From contig CAWFML010000004.1 in NCBI GenBank assembly GCA_963817025.1, positions 62,001-126,000 of the forward strand: a stretch of 64,000 nt of DNA, given 5' to 3'. The position numbers and the translations under genes were made by a program. Shown piece by piece: positions 30,714-38,121 of this stretch (position 1 is the first letter of the stretch; each line of letters opens with the position of its first letter). The notes below the pieces were generated by a model. The model saw only the letters and a program-made list of their open reading frames with translations. It was not told the origin of the DNA and did not search any database. The DNA comes from JACMLC01 sp963817025. GTDB taxonomy: Bacteria; Acidobacteriota; Blastocatellia; Pyrinomonadales; Pyrinomonadaceae.

Positions 30714-31046
30714 ATGAACAAGAGAACAATAGCGTCGCTCATCGCGAGCATCGCTTTGACAGCATTTGCTGCCGGATGCAGCGAAACGGCCAATACCAAC
30801 AACGCTAACAATACTAGTAACGCGAACATGACGAACAACGCCAACAGCAATGCCGCGGGCACATCCAATGCCAACGGCGCGAATCGCAACGGCGTAGTCG
30901 AAACCAACGCGAATATGAATGCCAACGGCAACGGCAATACAGCCGACTCAAAAACCGGCACGGTACAAAATAACAACGGCAACGCCAACACCTCTGGCGT
31001 GAAAACGACTGAAGAGAAGAACAGCAACGCTACGAAACGACCTTAA
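30714..31046 (+). CDS. Small Asn-rich lipoprotein without recognised domain
   Basis: 110 residues, 'caggag' before ATG 30714. The signal and lipobox 'ALTAFAAGCSET' are close to those of the BON protein upstream, and residues 25 onward are Asn/Ala/Thr/Gly-rich ('NTNNANNTSNANMTNNANSN') to the end. There is no folded domain, so it looks like the BON lipoprotein reduced to its anchor and linker. Probably an outer-membrane or periplasmic lipoprotein; function unknown. A good intrinsic terminator follows. Confidence 0.75.
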   Translation: MNKRTIASLIASIALTAFAAGCSETANTNNANNTSNANMTNNANSNAAGTSNANGANRNGVVETNANMNANGNGNTADSKTGTVQNNNGNANTSGVKTTEEKNSNATKRP

Positions 31047-31091
31047 TCTCTGCGCATAGCTTTTGACGCACAGTTGGCGTTTTTGACCTCA

Positions 31092-31131
31092 AGAGGGCGA
31101 AGCGGTTTCAAAGCCTCTTCGCCCTCTTTTG
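31092..31131 (+). terminator. Intrinsic terminator after the lipoprotein cluster
   Basis: Arms 'aagagggcgaag' (31092-31103) and 'cttcgccctctt' (31118-31129) pair over 12 bp and are followed by 't' bases. Confidence 0.7.
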
Positions 31132-31219
31132 AAAATATAGAGCACAAGATTTCCAGTCGCCTTCTCAATGCTTAAGACGAAGAGTTGATTTCAAATTTCA
31201 GCGACATCTTCACTCAGCC

Positions 31220-31312
31220 CTTTGCGTCTTGAGTCTTTCTTTGTTTTGCGCCTTTGCGAGAAATAACGTTTTGTTCACGCAAAGGCGGGAAGAAAAAACC
31301 GAAGGCGCAAAG
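31220..31312. repeat. Imperfect hairpin repeat, 'cttgagtctttcttt' subtype
   Basis: 'ctttgcgtcttgagtctttc' and 'ttttgcgcctttgcgagaaa' face 'ttcacgcaaaggcgggaaga' and 'ccgaaggcgcaaag'. Same subtype as 3036-3131 and 60395-60504. It lies 28 bases upstream of the first amidohydrolase start, so it is in the leader region. Confidence 0.8.
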
Positions 31313-31340
31313 CCAGCTTGAAGTGGAAACAAAAATATTC

Positions 31341-33035
31341 ATGCTTAAAAAATATCTGCAATTCGTTGTCGCGCTCTTTGCTCTGACCGCGCTCACACTG
31401 CACGCCGCAAGCCCTCTCGCACTGGCGCAGCAAAGAGCCATGAATACGATTGACACTTATGCCATCACGGGCGCACGCATCGTCACCGTCTCCGGCCCCG
31501 TCATAGAGCGCGGCACTATCGTCATCCGCGACGGGTTGATAACGGCTGTCGGGGCTGCGACGACTGCGCCCGTCGATGCGCGTGTGATTGACGGAGCGGG
31601 GCTGACTGTCTATCCGGGATTGATTGACGCGAACACGAATTTGGGCATCCCTGCGGCTGCTCCATCACCCGCGCGCGGGGGCGGCGGCGCGGCTGGCGCA
31701 CAGAGCACGAGCATCGCTTCTCCGAACTCCGCAAACCCTGTCGGACTCCAGCCGGAGATTCTCGCAGTGGATTTCATACGTCCCGGAGGAGAACAGATTG
31801 AAGCAGCACGCAGCGCAGGCATCACCTCGGCTCTGACCGCGCCGCGCGAGGGCATTTTTATAGGCCAGTCCGCGCTCATCAATCTGTCCGGCGATTCGCC
31901 GCAACAGATGATCGTGCGCTCGCCTGTAGCCCTGCACGTAGGCTTTACGCCCCTGCGCACGGGAACTTATCCGGCCTCTTTGATGGGCGTCTTTTCCGCG
32001 CTCAGGCAGATGCTGCTCGACGCGCAACGGCTGCGCGAAGCCAATCAGATTTACGAGCGAAGCCCGCGCGGTCTGCGTCGCCCTGTGCAGGACAAATCGC
32101 TCGCCGCACTCTTTCCGGTGCTGGCGCGTGAGATGCCCGTCGTGATGTACGCAGACACTGAGCGTGAGATTCGACGCGCGCTCGATCTGGTCGGGGAATT
32201 TAATTTGAAGGCCATCATCGCCGGTGGCCTTGAAAGCTGGAAGGTGTCGGACAGGTTGCGTGACAGCAATATTCCGGTGCTGCTCTCGCTCAACTTTCCC
32301 AGACGCACGACCACAGATGTGCCCGAAGCTGACCCGGAATCCCTGCGCGTCCTCAGACAGCGCGCAGAGGCTCCTAAGACTGCGTCGCGTCTGATCGCGG
32401 CTCGCGTGCGCTTTGCTTTCCAATCCGGCGCGATGACAAACATGGCTGACTTTCGCGCCAACGCCGCGAAGGCTGTCGAGAGCGGGCTTTCAAGAGACGA
32501 AGCTTTGCGCGCGATGACCCTGCGCCCTGCGGAAATTTTCGGAGTCGCGGATCGCCTCGGCACGATTGAGGTCGGCAAGATTGCTAACCTGACGGTCACG
32601 CGCGGCGACATCTTCGATAAATCTGCGCGCATCGCACATGTCTTTATTGACGGGCGTCCGGTCGAACTCAAGACTGCGACTGCCATGACAACGGCGGCAG
32701 CCGCAGCAGCAGGCACAGCCGCGATGGCTTCCGGCAGTTGGTCGCTCAAGATCAAATCGGAAGAGGGGCAGGAGGAAACCGCCACGCTTACACTGCGTCA
32801 GGACGGGACGCGTTTAAGCGGCTCGCTGCAAGGCGACTCTGGCCCTGTGGAGATTTCCGGCGGCTCTGTAGACGCTTCCGGCAACCTGCGTTTCACAGCG
32901 CCCGTGACCTTCGGCGGGCAGACCACTGAAGCGACTTTTACGGGCAAGATTACTGGCAATCAAATGACCGGCACAGTGCAAACGGTCGGGCGCAGTCCTG
33001 CAACATTCATCGGAACAAAACCAGAAAGGCTGTGA
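31341..33035 (+). CDS. Exported amidohydrolase-fold protein lacking HxH metal ligands
   Basis: 564 residues from ATG 31341, with signal peptide 'FVVALFALTALTLHAASPLA'. The composite beta domain 'YAITGARIVTVSGPVIERGT' and the strand 'TVYPGLIDANTNLGIP' belong to the amidohydrolase superfamily, but where active enzymes have 'DxHxH' this one has 'DANTN', and the later 'HAD' position reads 'MYADTEREI'. The C-terminal fold features are kept ('GLSRDEALRAMTLRPAEIFG', 'RLGTIEVGKIANLTV'). Residues ~465-564 form an extra beta-rich domain ('SWSLKIKSEEGQEETATLTL'). It is first of three adjacent amidohydrolase genes; only the middle one keeps the metal ligands. Likely an inactive partner or a protein with a changed mechanism. 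Confidence 0.82.
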   Translation: MLKKYLQFVVALFALTALTLHAASPLALAQQRAMNTIDTYAITGARIVTVSGPVIERGTIVIRDGLITAVGAATTAPVDARVIDGAGLTVYPGLIDANTNLGIPAAAPSPARGGGGAAGAQSTSIASPNSANPVGLQPEILAVDFIRPGGEQIEAARSAGITSALTAPREGIFIGQSALINLSGDSPQQMIVRSPVALHVGFTPLRTGTYPASLMGVFSALRQMLLDAQRLREANQIYERSPRGLRRPVQDKSLAALFPVLAREMPVVMYADTEREIRRALDLVGEFNLKAIIAGGLESWKVSDRLRDSNIPVLLSLNFPRRTTTDVPEADPESLRVLRQRAEAPKTASRLIAARVRFAFQSGAMTNMADFRANAAKAVESGLSRDEALRAMTLRPAEIFGVADRLGTIEVGKIANLTVTRGDIFDKSARIAHVFIDGRPVELKTATAMTTAAAAAAGTAAMASGSWSLKIKSEEGQEETATLTLRQDGTRLSGSLQGDSGPVEISGGSVDASGNLRFTAPVTFGGQTTEATFTGKITGNQMTGTVQTVGRSPATFIGTKPERL

Positions 33036-33116
33036 CGTGTGGCGTGTGACAGGCGACGGGCAAGAACAATTCCTTGCAACTCTTTAACCCGTCAACTGTC
33101 ATACGTCACGCGTCAC
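33032..33116. repeat. Hairpin repeat, 'gtgacgtgtgac' vocabulary
   Basis: 'gtgacgtgtggcgtgtgaca' and 'ggcgacgggcaag' face 'cttgcaactctttaacccgt' and 'gtcatacgtcacgcgtcac'. It fills the gap between amidohydrolases 1 and 2 and touches the stop codon of gene 1 (TGA 33033-33035). Same vocabulary as 4695-4797. Confidence 0.8.
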
Positions 33117-33125
33117 TTTGAAAAG

Positions 33126-34544
33126 ATGAGAAAGCTACTTGCATTTATTTTAACGCTTTCGCTGTTTGGAGCGGCTTTGGGCCAGCAACGTCGAAACGCT
33201 GTTGATGAGCCGGAGACGTTGATTCGCAATGCGACGATTCTTACAGTTTCGCACGGCACGCTGGCCGGTTCGGACATCCTGATTCGCAGGGGCAAGATTG
33301 CAGCCATTGGTCCAAACCTCAAGGCTTCGGCTTCGGCCCGCGTGATTGATGCCAGCGGGAAATATGTGATGCCGGGCATCATTGACTGTCACTCGCATAC
33401 GATGCTGGATGCGATTAACGAGTTGACCTATTCCGTCACTTCGATGGCGCGCGTGCGCGATGTGCTGAACCCGACGGACGAGGCTCTGTATCGCGCGCTG
33501 GCCGGAGGAGTCACGACGCTTAACCTGCTGCATGGCTCCGGCAACGCCATCGGCGGACAAAACGCTGTCGTCAAAGTTAAGTACGGTCGCCCGCTGGAAG
33601 ATTTTATTTTCCCCGGCGCGCTGCCCGGCATCAAGTTTGCGCTCGGCGAAAATCCGAAGCGCACGAACTTTCAGGCTCCCAACCAGCCGCGCCGTTATCC
33701 TGCGACGCGCATGGGCGTCGAAGAAGTCATCCGTGACGCCTTTGTCCGCGCACGCGATTACAAAGCCTCGTGGGATGATTACCGCGTGCGGTCGAGACGC
33801 GAGAAGAACCTGATTCCGCCGCGCCGCGATCTGGAATTAGAGCCGCTGGTCGAAGTCCTCGAAGGCAAAAGGCTGGTTCACGCGCATTGCTATCGCGCGG
33901 ACGAGATTCTGATGCTCATCAACGTGGCGGAAGAGTTCGGATTTAAGATCAGAACTTTTCAACACGTCTTGGAAGGCTACAAGGTCGCGCCCGAAATCGC
34001 GCTGCATGGAGCGGGGGCCTCGGCTTTTGCAGACAGTTGGGGCTACAAGATCGAAGCCTATGATGCGATTCCCTATGCGGCTGCAATCATGATGCGCGCA
34101 GGCGTCAATGTTTCCCTCAACTCCGATTCGGACGAGCGCATGCGGCGTCTCAATATTGATGCCGCGAAGATGATGCGTTACGGCGACCTGACGGAAGAAG
34201 AGGCTTTAAAACTCATCACGTGGAATCCTGCATGGCAACTCGGCATACAGGACAGGGTCGGCTCGGTTGACATAGGCAAGGATGCAGACCTTGCTGTCTG
34301 GAACGGCCATCCTTTGAGCGTCTACTCGCGCGTTGAGACTACGCTCATTGACGGCGAGATTTTCTTTGACCGGCAGCAGGACACCACCCGCCGCGCAGAG
34401 CTTGAGCGAGAGCGCACAGCCCTGCAACAGTCCGAGCCGAACCGCGCTCCGGCACAGGGCACGCCGCCCCCGCGCCCGCGCGAGAGCCGCTCGACATACG
34501 AGCAGGATGACGATTACCGGGACGGAGGGCATCAAGAGCGATGA
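33126..34544 (+). CDS. Exported amidohydrolase, metal ligands intact
   Basis: 472 residues from ATG 33126, signal peptide 'LLAFILTLSLFGAALGQQ'. The full ligand set is visible: 'YVMPGIIDCHSHTMLDA' (HxH), 'KRLVHAHCYRADEILML' (His), 'FKIRTFQHVLEGYKVAPEI' (His) and 'VNVSLNSDSDERMRRLNIDA' (Asp). 'NPTDEALYRALAGGVTTLNL' and 'IGGQNAVVKVKYG' match the imidazolonepropionase-like group of secreted amidohydrolases. The C-terminal ~50 residues are polar and charged. It hydrolyses amide or cyclic amide bonds in an unknown periplasmic substrate. The stop overlaps the ATG of the next amidohydrolase by ATGA. Confidence 0.86.
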   Translation: MRKLLAFILTLSLFGAALGQQRRNAVDEPETLIRNATILTVSHGTLAGSDILIRRGKIAAIGPNLKASASARVIDASGKYVMPGIIDCHSHTMLDAINELTYSVTSMARVRDVLNPTDEALYRALAGGVTTLNLLHGSGNAIGGQNAVVKVKYGRPLEDFIFPGALPGIKFALGENPKRTNFQAPNQPRRYPATRMGVEEVIRDAFVRARDYKASWDDYRVRSRREKNLIPPRRDLELEPLVEVLEGKRLVHAHCYRADEILMLINVAEEFGFKIRTFQHVLEGYKVAPEIALHGAGASAFADSWGYKIEAYDAIPYAAAIMMRAGVNVSLNSDSDERMRRLNIDAAKMMRYGDLTEEEALKLITWNPAWQLGIQDRVGSVDIGKDADLAVWNGHPLSVYSRVETTLIDGEIFFDRQQDTTRRAELERERTALQQSEPNRAPAQGTPPPRPRESRSTYEQDDDYRDGGHQER

Positions 34545-36034
34545 GAGCAATCATGTCTCGATTTGGATTTCAACACAAAGGCGCAAAGTCACAGCGGAAA
34601 TGTGTAAAGAGAGAAATGTGTAAAGGAGGAAATGGAGGCGAGGCGCAATCCTTTCATGGCTTTTCCCCTCTTTCCCTCTTCCCCTTTTACCCTGTGACCG
34701 CGCGTCTTTGTAACTTTGTGGTTTTGTTGGCTGCGGTTTTGCCCTTCGCCGTTGTCGCTCAGCAGGTCGGCGATGTGACGTTGCAGAACGTCAACGGCAC
34801 AGGCGGGGTCTATGCGATTCGCAATGCGCGCATCGTGACCGTGAGCGGGCCTGTCATTGAGAGCGGCACGATTGTCATACGCAACGGCAGGATTGAAGCA
34901 GTCGGGGCCAGCATTACGATTCCGTCGGGCGCGCAGGAGATAGACGCACGCGGGCTTTCCGTTTATCCGGGCATGATTGATCTGGGAACTTCGATGGGAC
35001 TCGTCGAAATCTCAAGCGGCGCGTCCGGCACGGTTGACGCCTCTGAGCTTGGCGAGATGAACCCGAACGCGCAGGCCATCGTCGCCATCAATCCGCACAG
35101 CGCGCATATCGCCGTCTCGCGTGTCGCGGGCGTGACCTCCGTGCTCTCGCTGCCGACGGGCAATGTCATCTCAGGTCAGGCGGCTTTTATCAATCTCAAC
35201 GGCTCGACGCCGCGCGAGATGGCCGTCGTGCCTGCTGCGGCACTGGCCCTTAACTTTCCGCGCGTCAGCACCGTGAGCTTTGACGCCCTCTTCAATCCGC
35301 AGGAAGTCAATATCAATGAAGCCATCAAATCGCGCGACACGCAATTAGAACAACTGCGTAAAATCCTGCGCGAGGCCGAAGCCTACGGCAGAGCGCAGGA
35401 CGCATATGCGAAGGATAATACTCTGCCGCGCCCGGCGGGTTCCGTAGTGCTGGCCGCGCTCGTGCCATACGTGCGCGGCGAGCGGCCCGTAGTCTTTCGC
35501 GCAGACCGCGAAGTGGACATCCGCGCAGCCGTACGCTTTGCAGAAGAGATGCGCCTGAAGCCGATCATTCTCGGCGGCGATGATGCATGGAAAGCCGCGA
35601 GCTATTTGAAAGAGCGCAATGTCCCGGTCATCCTGAGCGGCACGCTGGATTTGCCCTCGCGCGAAGACGATTATTACGACACTCTTTATGAGAACGCGGC
35701 GAAGCTGCAAAGGGCCGGAGTGCGCTTCTGCATCTCTACCGGGAGCAGCGGCGCAAGCGTCCGCGACCTCCCCTTTCATGCGGGTATGGCCGCAGCCTTC
35801 GGACTGCCGCGCGACGAAGCCCTTAAAGCCGTGACGCTTTATCCGGCGCAGATTATGAACGTCGCAGACCGCATGGGCGCAATCGAGCAGGGCAAGCTGG
35901 CGAACCTCGTCATCACGGACGGCGACCTGCTCGAAGCGCGCACACATGTTCGCTATCTCTTCATAGGTGGCCGCCAGATTCCGCTCGTCAGCCGGCATAC
36001 AGAGCTTTACGAGCAGTTCAAAGATAGCAAGTAA
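34541..36034 (+). CDS. Exported amidohydrolase-fold protein lacking HxH, N-terminus built on a repeat
   Basis: 497 residues if translation starts at ATG 34541, which overlaps the previous stop by ATGA. The signal-like segment ('NFVVLLAAVLPFAVVAQQVG') only begins near residue 58, and the preceding residues are encoded by a hairpin repeat; GTG 34694 ('VTARLCNFVV') would give a normal signal peptide. The core is close to the first gene of the cluster ('RNARIVTVSGPVIESGTIVI', 'SVYPGMIDLGTSMGLV'), again without HxH and with 'FRADREVDI' in place of the usual 'H.D'. The fold end is kept ('ALKAVTLYPAQIMNVADRMG'). Probably non-hydrolytic or altered; likely a complex partner of the middle protein. Confidence 0.8.
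   Translation: MRAIMSRFGFQHKGAKSQRKCVKREMCKGGNGGEAQSFHGFSPLSLFPFYPVTARLCNFVVLLAAVLPFAVVAQQVGDVTLQNVNGTGGVYAIRNARIVTVSGPVIESGTIVIRNGRIEAVGASITIPSGAQEIDARGLSVYPGMIDLGTSMGLVEISSGASGTVDASELGEMNPNAQAIVAINPHSAHIAVSRVAGVTSVLSLPTGNVISGQAAFINLNGSTPREMAVVPAAALALNFPRVSTVSFDALFNPQEVNINEAIKSRDTQLEQLRKILREAEAYGRAQDAYAKDNTLPRPAGSVVLAALVPYVRGERPVVFRADREVDIRAAVRFAEEMRLKPIILGGDDAWKAASYLKERNVPVILSGTLDLPSREDDYYDTLYENAAKLQRAGVRFCISTGSSGASVRDLPFHAGMAAAFGLPRDEALKAVTLYPAQIMNVADRMGAIEQGKLANLVITDGDLLEARTHVRYLFIGGRQIPLVSRHTELYEQFKDSK
34571..34729. repeat. Hairpin repeat inside the N-terminal region of a gene, 'cacaaagg/ttacaaag' vocabulary
   Basis: 'caacacaaaggcgcaaagtc' and 'acagcgg' (34571-34597) face 'ctgtgaccgcgcgtctttgt' and 'aactttgtggttttgttg' (34692-34729). 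The interior pairs 'aaagagagaaatgtgtaaag' loosely with 'cccctctttccctcttcccc'. The right arm encodes the start of the hydrophobic signal of the third amidohydrolase. Confidence 0.75.
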
Positions 36035-36065
36035 GACACTGAACCGCAGAGACTTTAAAAGGCAA

Positions 36066-36147
36066 AAGGTAAAAATAAAAAGGCAAAAGTAAGAACGGCA
36101 TCATGGCCCTCTTCACTTTTGCCTTTTATCTTTTTACTTTTACCTTT
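36066..36147. repeat. Hairpin repeat, 'ggtaaaagtaaaaagg' vocabulary
   Basis: 'aaaggtaaaaataaaaaggc' and 'aaaagtaag' face 'cttcacttttgccttttatc' and 'tttttacttttaccttt'. Between the third amidohydrolase and the Popeye-like gene. Same words at 40929-41046 (nested) and 56431-56518. Confidence 0.85.
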
Positions 36148-36167
36148 CCATCGGGAGATTTCCATCA

Positions 36168-36830
36168 ATGAATTATTTCGAGTTTGCTGCACATGCGGCT
36201 TCCATCCTGACGGCGATTGCCTATCTGGTCAAAGATATTCTCTGGCTGCGGCTGCTGACGGTGTTGGCGTGCATCTGCGGCATCGTCTTTAATTATTTTG
36301 TTCCGGCGACGCCGCTCTGGGTCGTTATCTACTGGAATCTTTTATTCATGGCAATCAACATCGTACAAATCGGAATCATCTTCAAAGAGCGCAACGAGGT
36401 CAGCTTTACGGAAGAAGAGAAAGAGCTTTATGAAACTCTTTTCAAAAATTTCGCGCCCTTCGAGTTTATGAAGTTATTGAGAGTGGGCGACTGGCTGGAA
36501 GCGAAGAAGGATCAGTTGCTAGCCATCGAAGAAAAACCGCTCGATCAGGTGATGTTGATATACAACGGCCTCGTCAACGTGGAATCCGCAGGCCAGACGC
36601 TGGCCCAATTAAAAGACGGAAGCTTTATCGGCGAGATGAGCTTTATCACCGGCGGCACGGCGACCGCCACCGTCAGAGCGATTGAGCCGACGCGCTATCT
36701 CTCTTGGTCCAAAGCAGACCTCAGCCAGCTCTTGAATCGTAATCCCAGCATGCGAATCGCCATGCAGACAGTCCTTAGCGCAGACCTCACAAAAAAACTG
36801 ATGCACCGGCCCATCATCGGGCGAGCCTGA
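36168..36830 (+). CDS. Popeye-domain-like membrane protein with cyclic-nucleotide-binding fold
   Basis: 220 residues, 'gggaga' ten bases before ATG. Three membrane helices in residues ~5-75 ('HAASILTAIAYLVKDILWLR', 'LLTVLACICGIVFNYF', 'WVVIYWNLLFMAINIVQIGI'). The cytoplasmic part starts 'EEEKELYETLFKNFAPFEFM' and 'KLLRVGDWLEAKKDQLL', and has 'GSFIGEMSFITGGTATATVR' in the place of the cNMP phosphate-binding cassette. This layout is that of Popeye (POPDC) proteins, which bind cAMP in animals; bacterial members are uncharacterised. The usual Arg of classical CNB pockets is absent from 'GEMSF..GGTATATV', as in many Popeye proteins. Monocistronic between two hairpin repeats. Confidence 0.82.
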   Translation: MNYFEFAAHAASILTAIAYLVKDILWLRLLTVLACICGIVFNYFVPATPLWVVIYWNLLFMAINIVQIGIIFKERNEVSFTEEEKELYETLFKNFAPFEFMKLLRVGDWLEAKKDQLLAIEEKPLDQVMLIYNGLVNVESAGQTLAQLKDGSFIGEMSFITGGTATATVRAIEPTRYLSWSKADLSQLLNRNPSMRIAMQTVLSADLTKKLMHRPIIGRA

Positions 36831-36845
36831 GCAAGAAAAAACGTC

Positions 36846-36916
36846 TCCCGCAAAGGCGCTGGTGGCGCAAAGAAAACAATTAAGTTCTTCTTCGCGCCAC
36901 CAGCGCCTTTGCGGGA
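36846..36916. repeat. Perfect hairpin repeat, 'cgcaaag/ggtggcgc' vocabulary
   Basis: Arms 36846-36868 and 36894-36916 are exact complements over 23 bp ('tcccgcaaaggcgctggtgg' and onward). Sits between convergent genes (Popeye-like and a membrane protein), a bidirectional-terminator position. Confidence 0.9.
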
Positions 36917-36928
36917 AATGTCTTTAAA

Positions 36929-37723
36929 CTACTTCGCCGTAAATTCCAGAATGATAAGCGCGGCAAACAACATGAAAAAGGAGAGAAACCCGAGCAGGAT
37001 AGGCAGACCCCGCACGTCATCTTTTTTGTAACGGTCTTGAAACGGGCTGCGGAATTTCACTTTGCTATCAACACCCAGAAGTCTGACCACCAGACCATCG
37101 CCGTACTTCATAGACACTTCCTGAAGCTCGCCCGTTCGCTCGTGCTCTCGAATCAACTTCGCATACAGCTTCGCATAACTGCTCAAAGCCGTGAGGAATG
37201 AAGTCGCAAACAGCAGCAGCCACAAAGACAGCCCGCCGTATCCGCGCCAGACCAGCACCAGATAAGGAATCGTGCCGCCCACAAAAATCGGCCCGGCAAA
37301 CAGGCACAGGAAGACAAACTCCTTCCAGCCGTATTTCCTCAAAATGTTGGGCAACGCCGTCAACATCAGGCCCAGCACGAAGGCCGCCATCTCAACCGCC
37401 GCATCCTCAGCCAGAAAAAGCCAGAAGCTTCGGCCTCCGAACAACAGCACGCTGAGACCTATCTGCAAAGGCACTGCCAGCACGACCGCCAACGCGACAG
37501 GCAAAGAATCAGGCAGCCTGTAACCCGTGGCTAAAAACAGCGCATACATCAAGACCGGCCCGATCCCGACAAGCGCCACCACCTGCGCGAACTTGAGACC
37601 GAGTCCGAGTCTCCCTGCGGCGATCACAGCCAGCGACGGCAACAGCAATAGATAGCAATAGTGCATCCACGTCAACACGCGCACTGTTCTGCTGGCGGCT
37701 GAGTTGGCCTTGATTCTTTTCAC
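36929..37723 (-). CDS. Polytopic membrane protein, unknown function
   Basis: 264 residues, GTG start. About seven hydrophobic segments: 'YCYLLLLPSLAVIAAGRLGL', 'VVALVGIGPVLMYALFLATG', 'PVALAVVLAVPLQIGLSVLL', 'FVLGLMLTALPNIL', 'FVFLCLFAGPIFVGGTIPYL', 'SLWLLLFATSFLTALSSYAK', then a soluble loop ('LQEVSMKYGDGLVVRLLGVD') and a last helix 'LLGFLSFFMLFAALIILEFT'. I do not recognise a family or any catalytic motif. Convergent with the Popeye-like gene, sharing the hairpin between them. Confidence 0.72.
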   Translation of the reverse strand: MKRIKANSAASRTVRVLTWMHYCYLLLLPSLAVIAAGRLGLGLKFAQVVALVGIGPVLMYALFLATGYRLPDSLPVALAVVLAVPLQIGLSVLLFGGRSFWLFLAEDAAVEMAAFVLGLMLTALPNILRKYGWKEFVFLCLFAGPIFVGGTIPYLVLVWRGYGGLSLWLLLFATSFLTALSSYAKLYAKLIREHERTGELQEVSMKYGDGLVVRLLGVDSKVKFRSPFQDRYKKDDVRGLPILLGFLSFFMLFAALIILEFTAK

Positions 37724-37768
37724 GCTTTGGGATTAAGAGATGCGCGAGGTTTTTTGGAAAGATTCTGC

Positions 37769-38014
37769 TTAGCCGAAAATACTATCGGCCTCAAGCGTCA
37801 GGTTTGAGACAGCCTGCGACACCAGAGCTTCGCCGCGTTTGACCAAACGAATTTCACTGTATGTTTTATCAAGAGGACGACTTCCAATCGGACTTATTTC
37901 AACAATCTCACCTTCAATTAACTCCACGCGGTCATCTTCCGTGAGAATCCCGGCCTCCGCCGTCCGGTAATATTCGTCAACGCTGAACCATCGTTTTGCA
38001 ATCCGGTGTGACAT
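37769..38014 (-). pseudogene. Uma2 (DUF820) nuclease-fold gene with large internal deletion
   Basis: 81 residues from ATG 38014 ('gcgaggaatt' ribosome site retained). The start 'AKRWFSVDEYYRTAEAGILT' and 'EDDRVELIEGEIVEISPIGS' is the N-terminus of Uma2 family proteins, and the end 'EIRLVKRGEALVSQAVSNLT' and 'LEADSIFG' is their C-terminus. Full-length members have roughly 190 residues; here the central ~100, including the PD-(D/E)xK-like catalytic core, are missing, with the join at 'IGSRPLDKTYSE' and the frame kept. Uma2 genes are numerous and often decay in such genomes. Very likely non-functional. Confidence 0.75.
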
Positions 38015-38121
38015 AATTCCTCGCAAGATAAGCAGCAACTATTGGTGCGAATAATAGCATAACGCGCTCCGGCGGCGGATAGCTATCAACACCTTACAAT
38101 CATACCTATGGCAACTTATCG

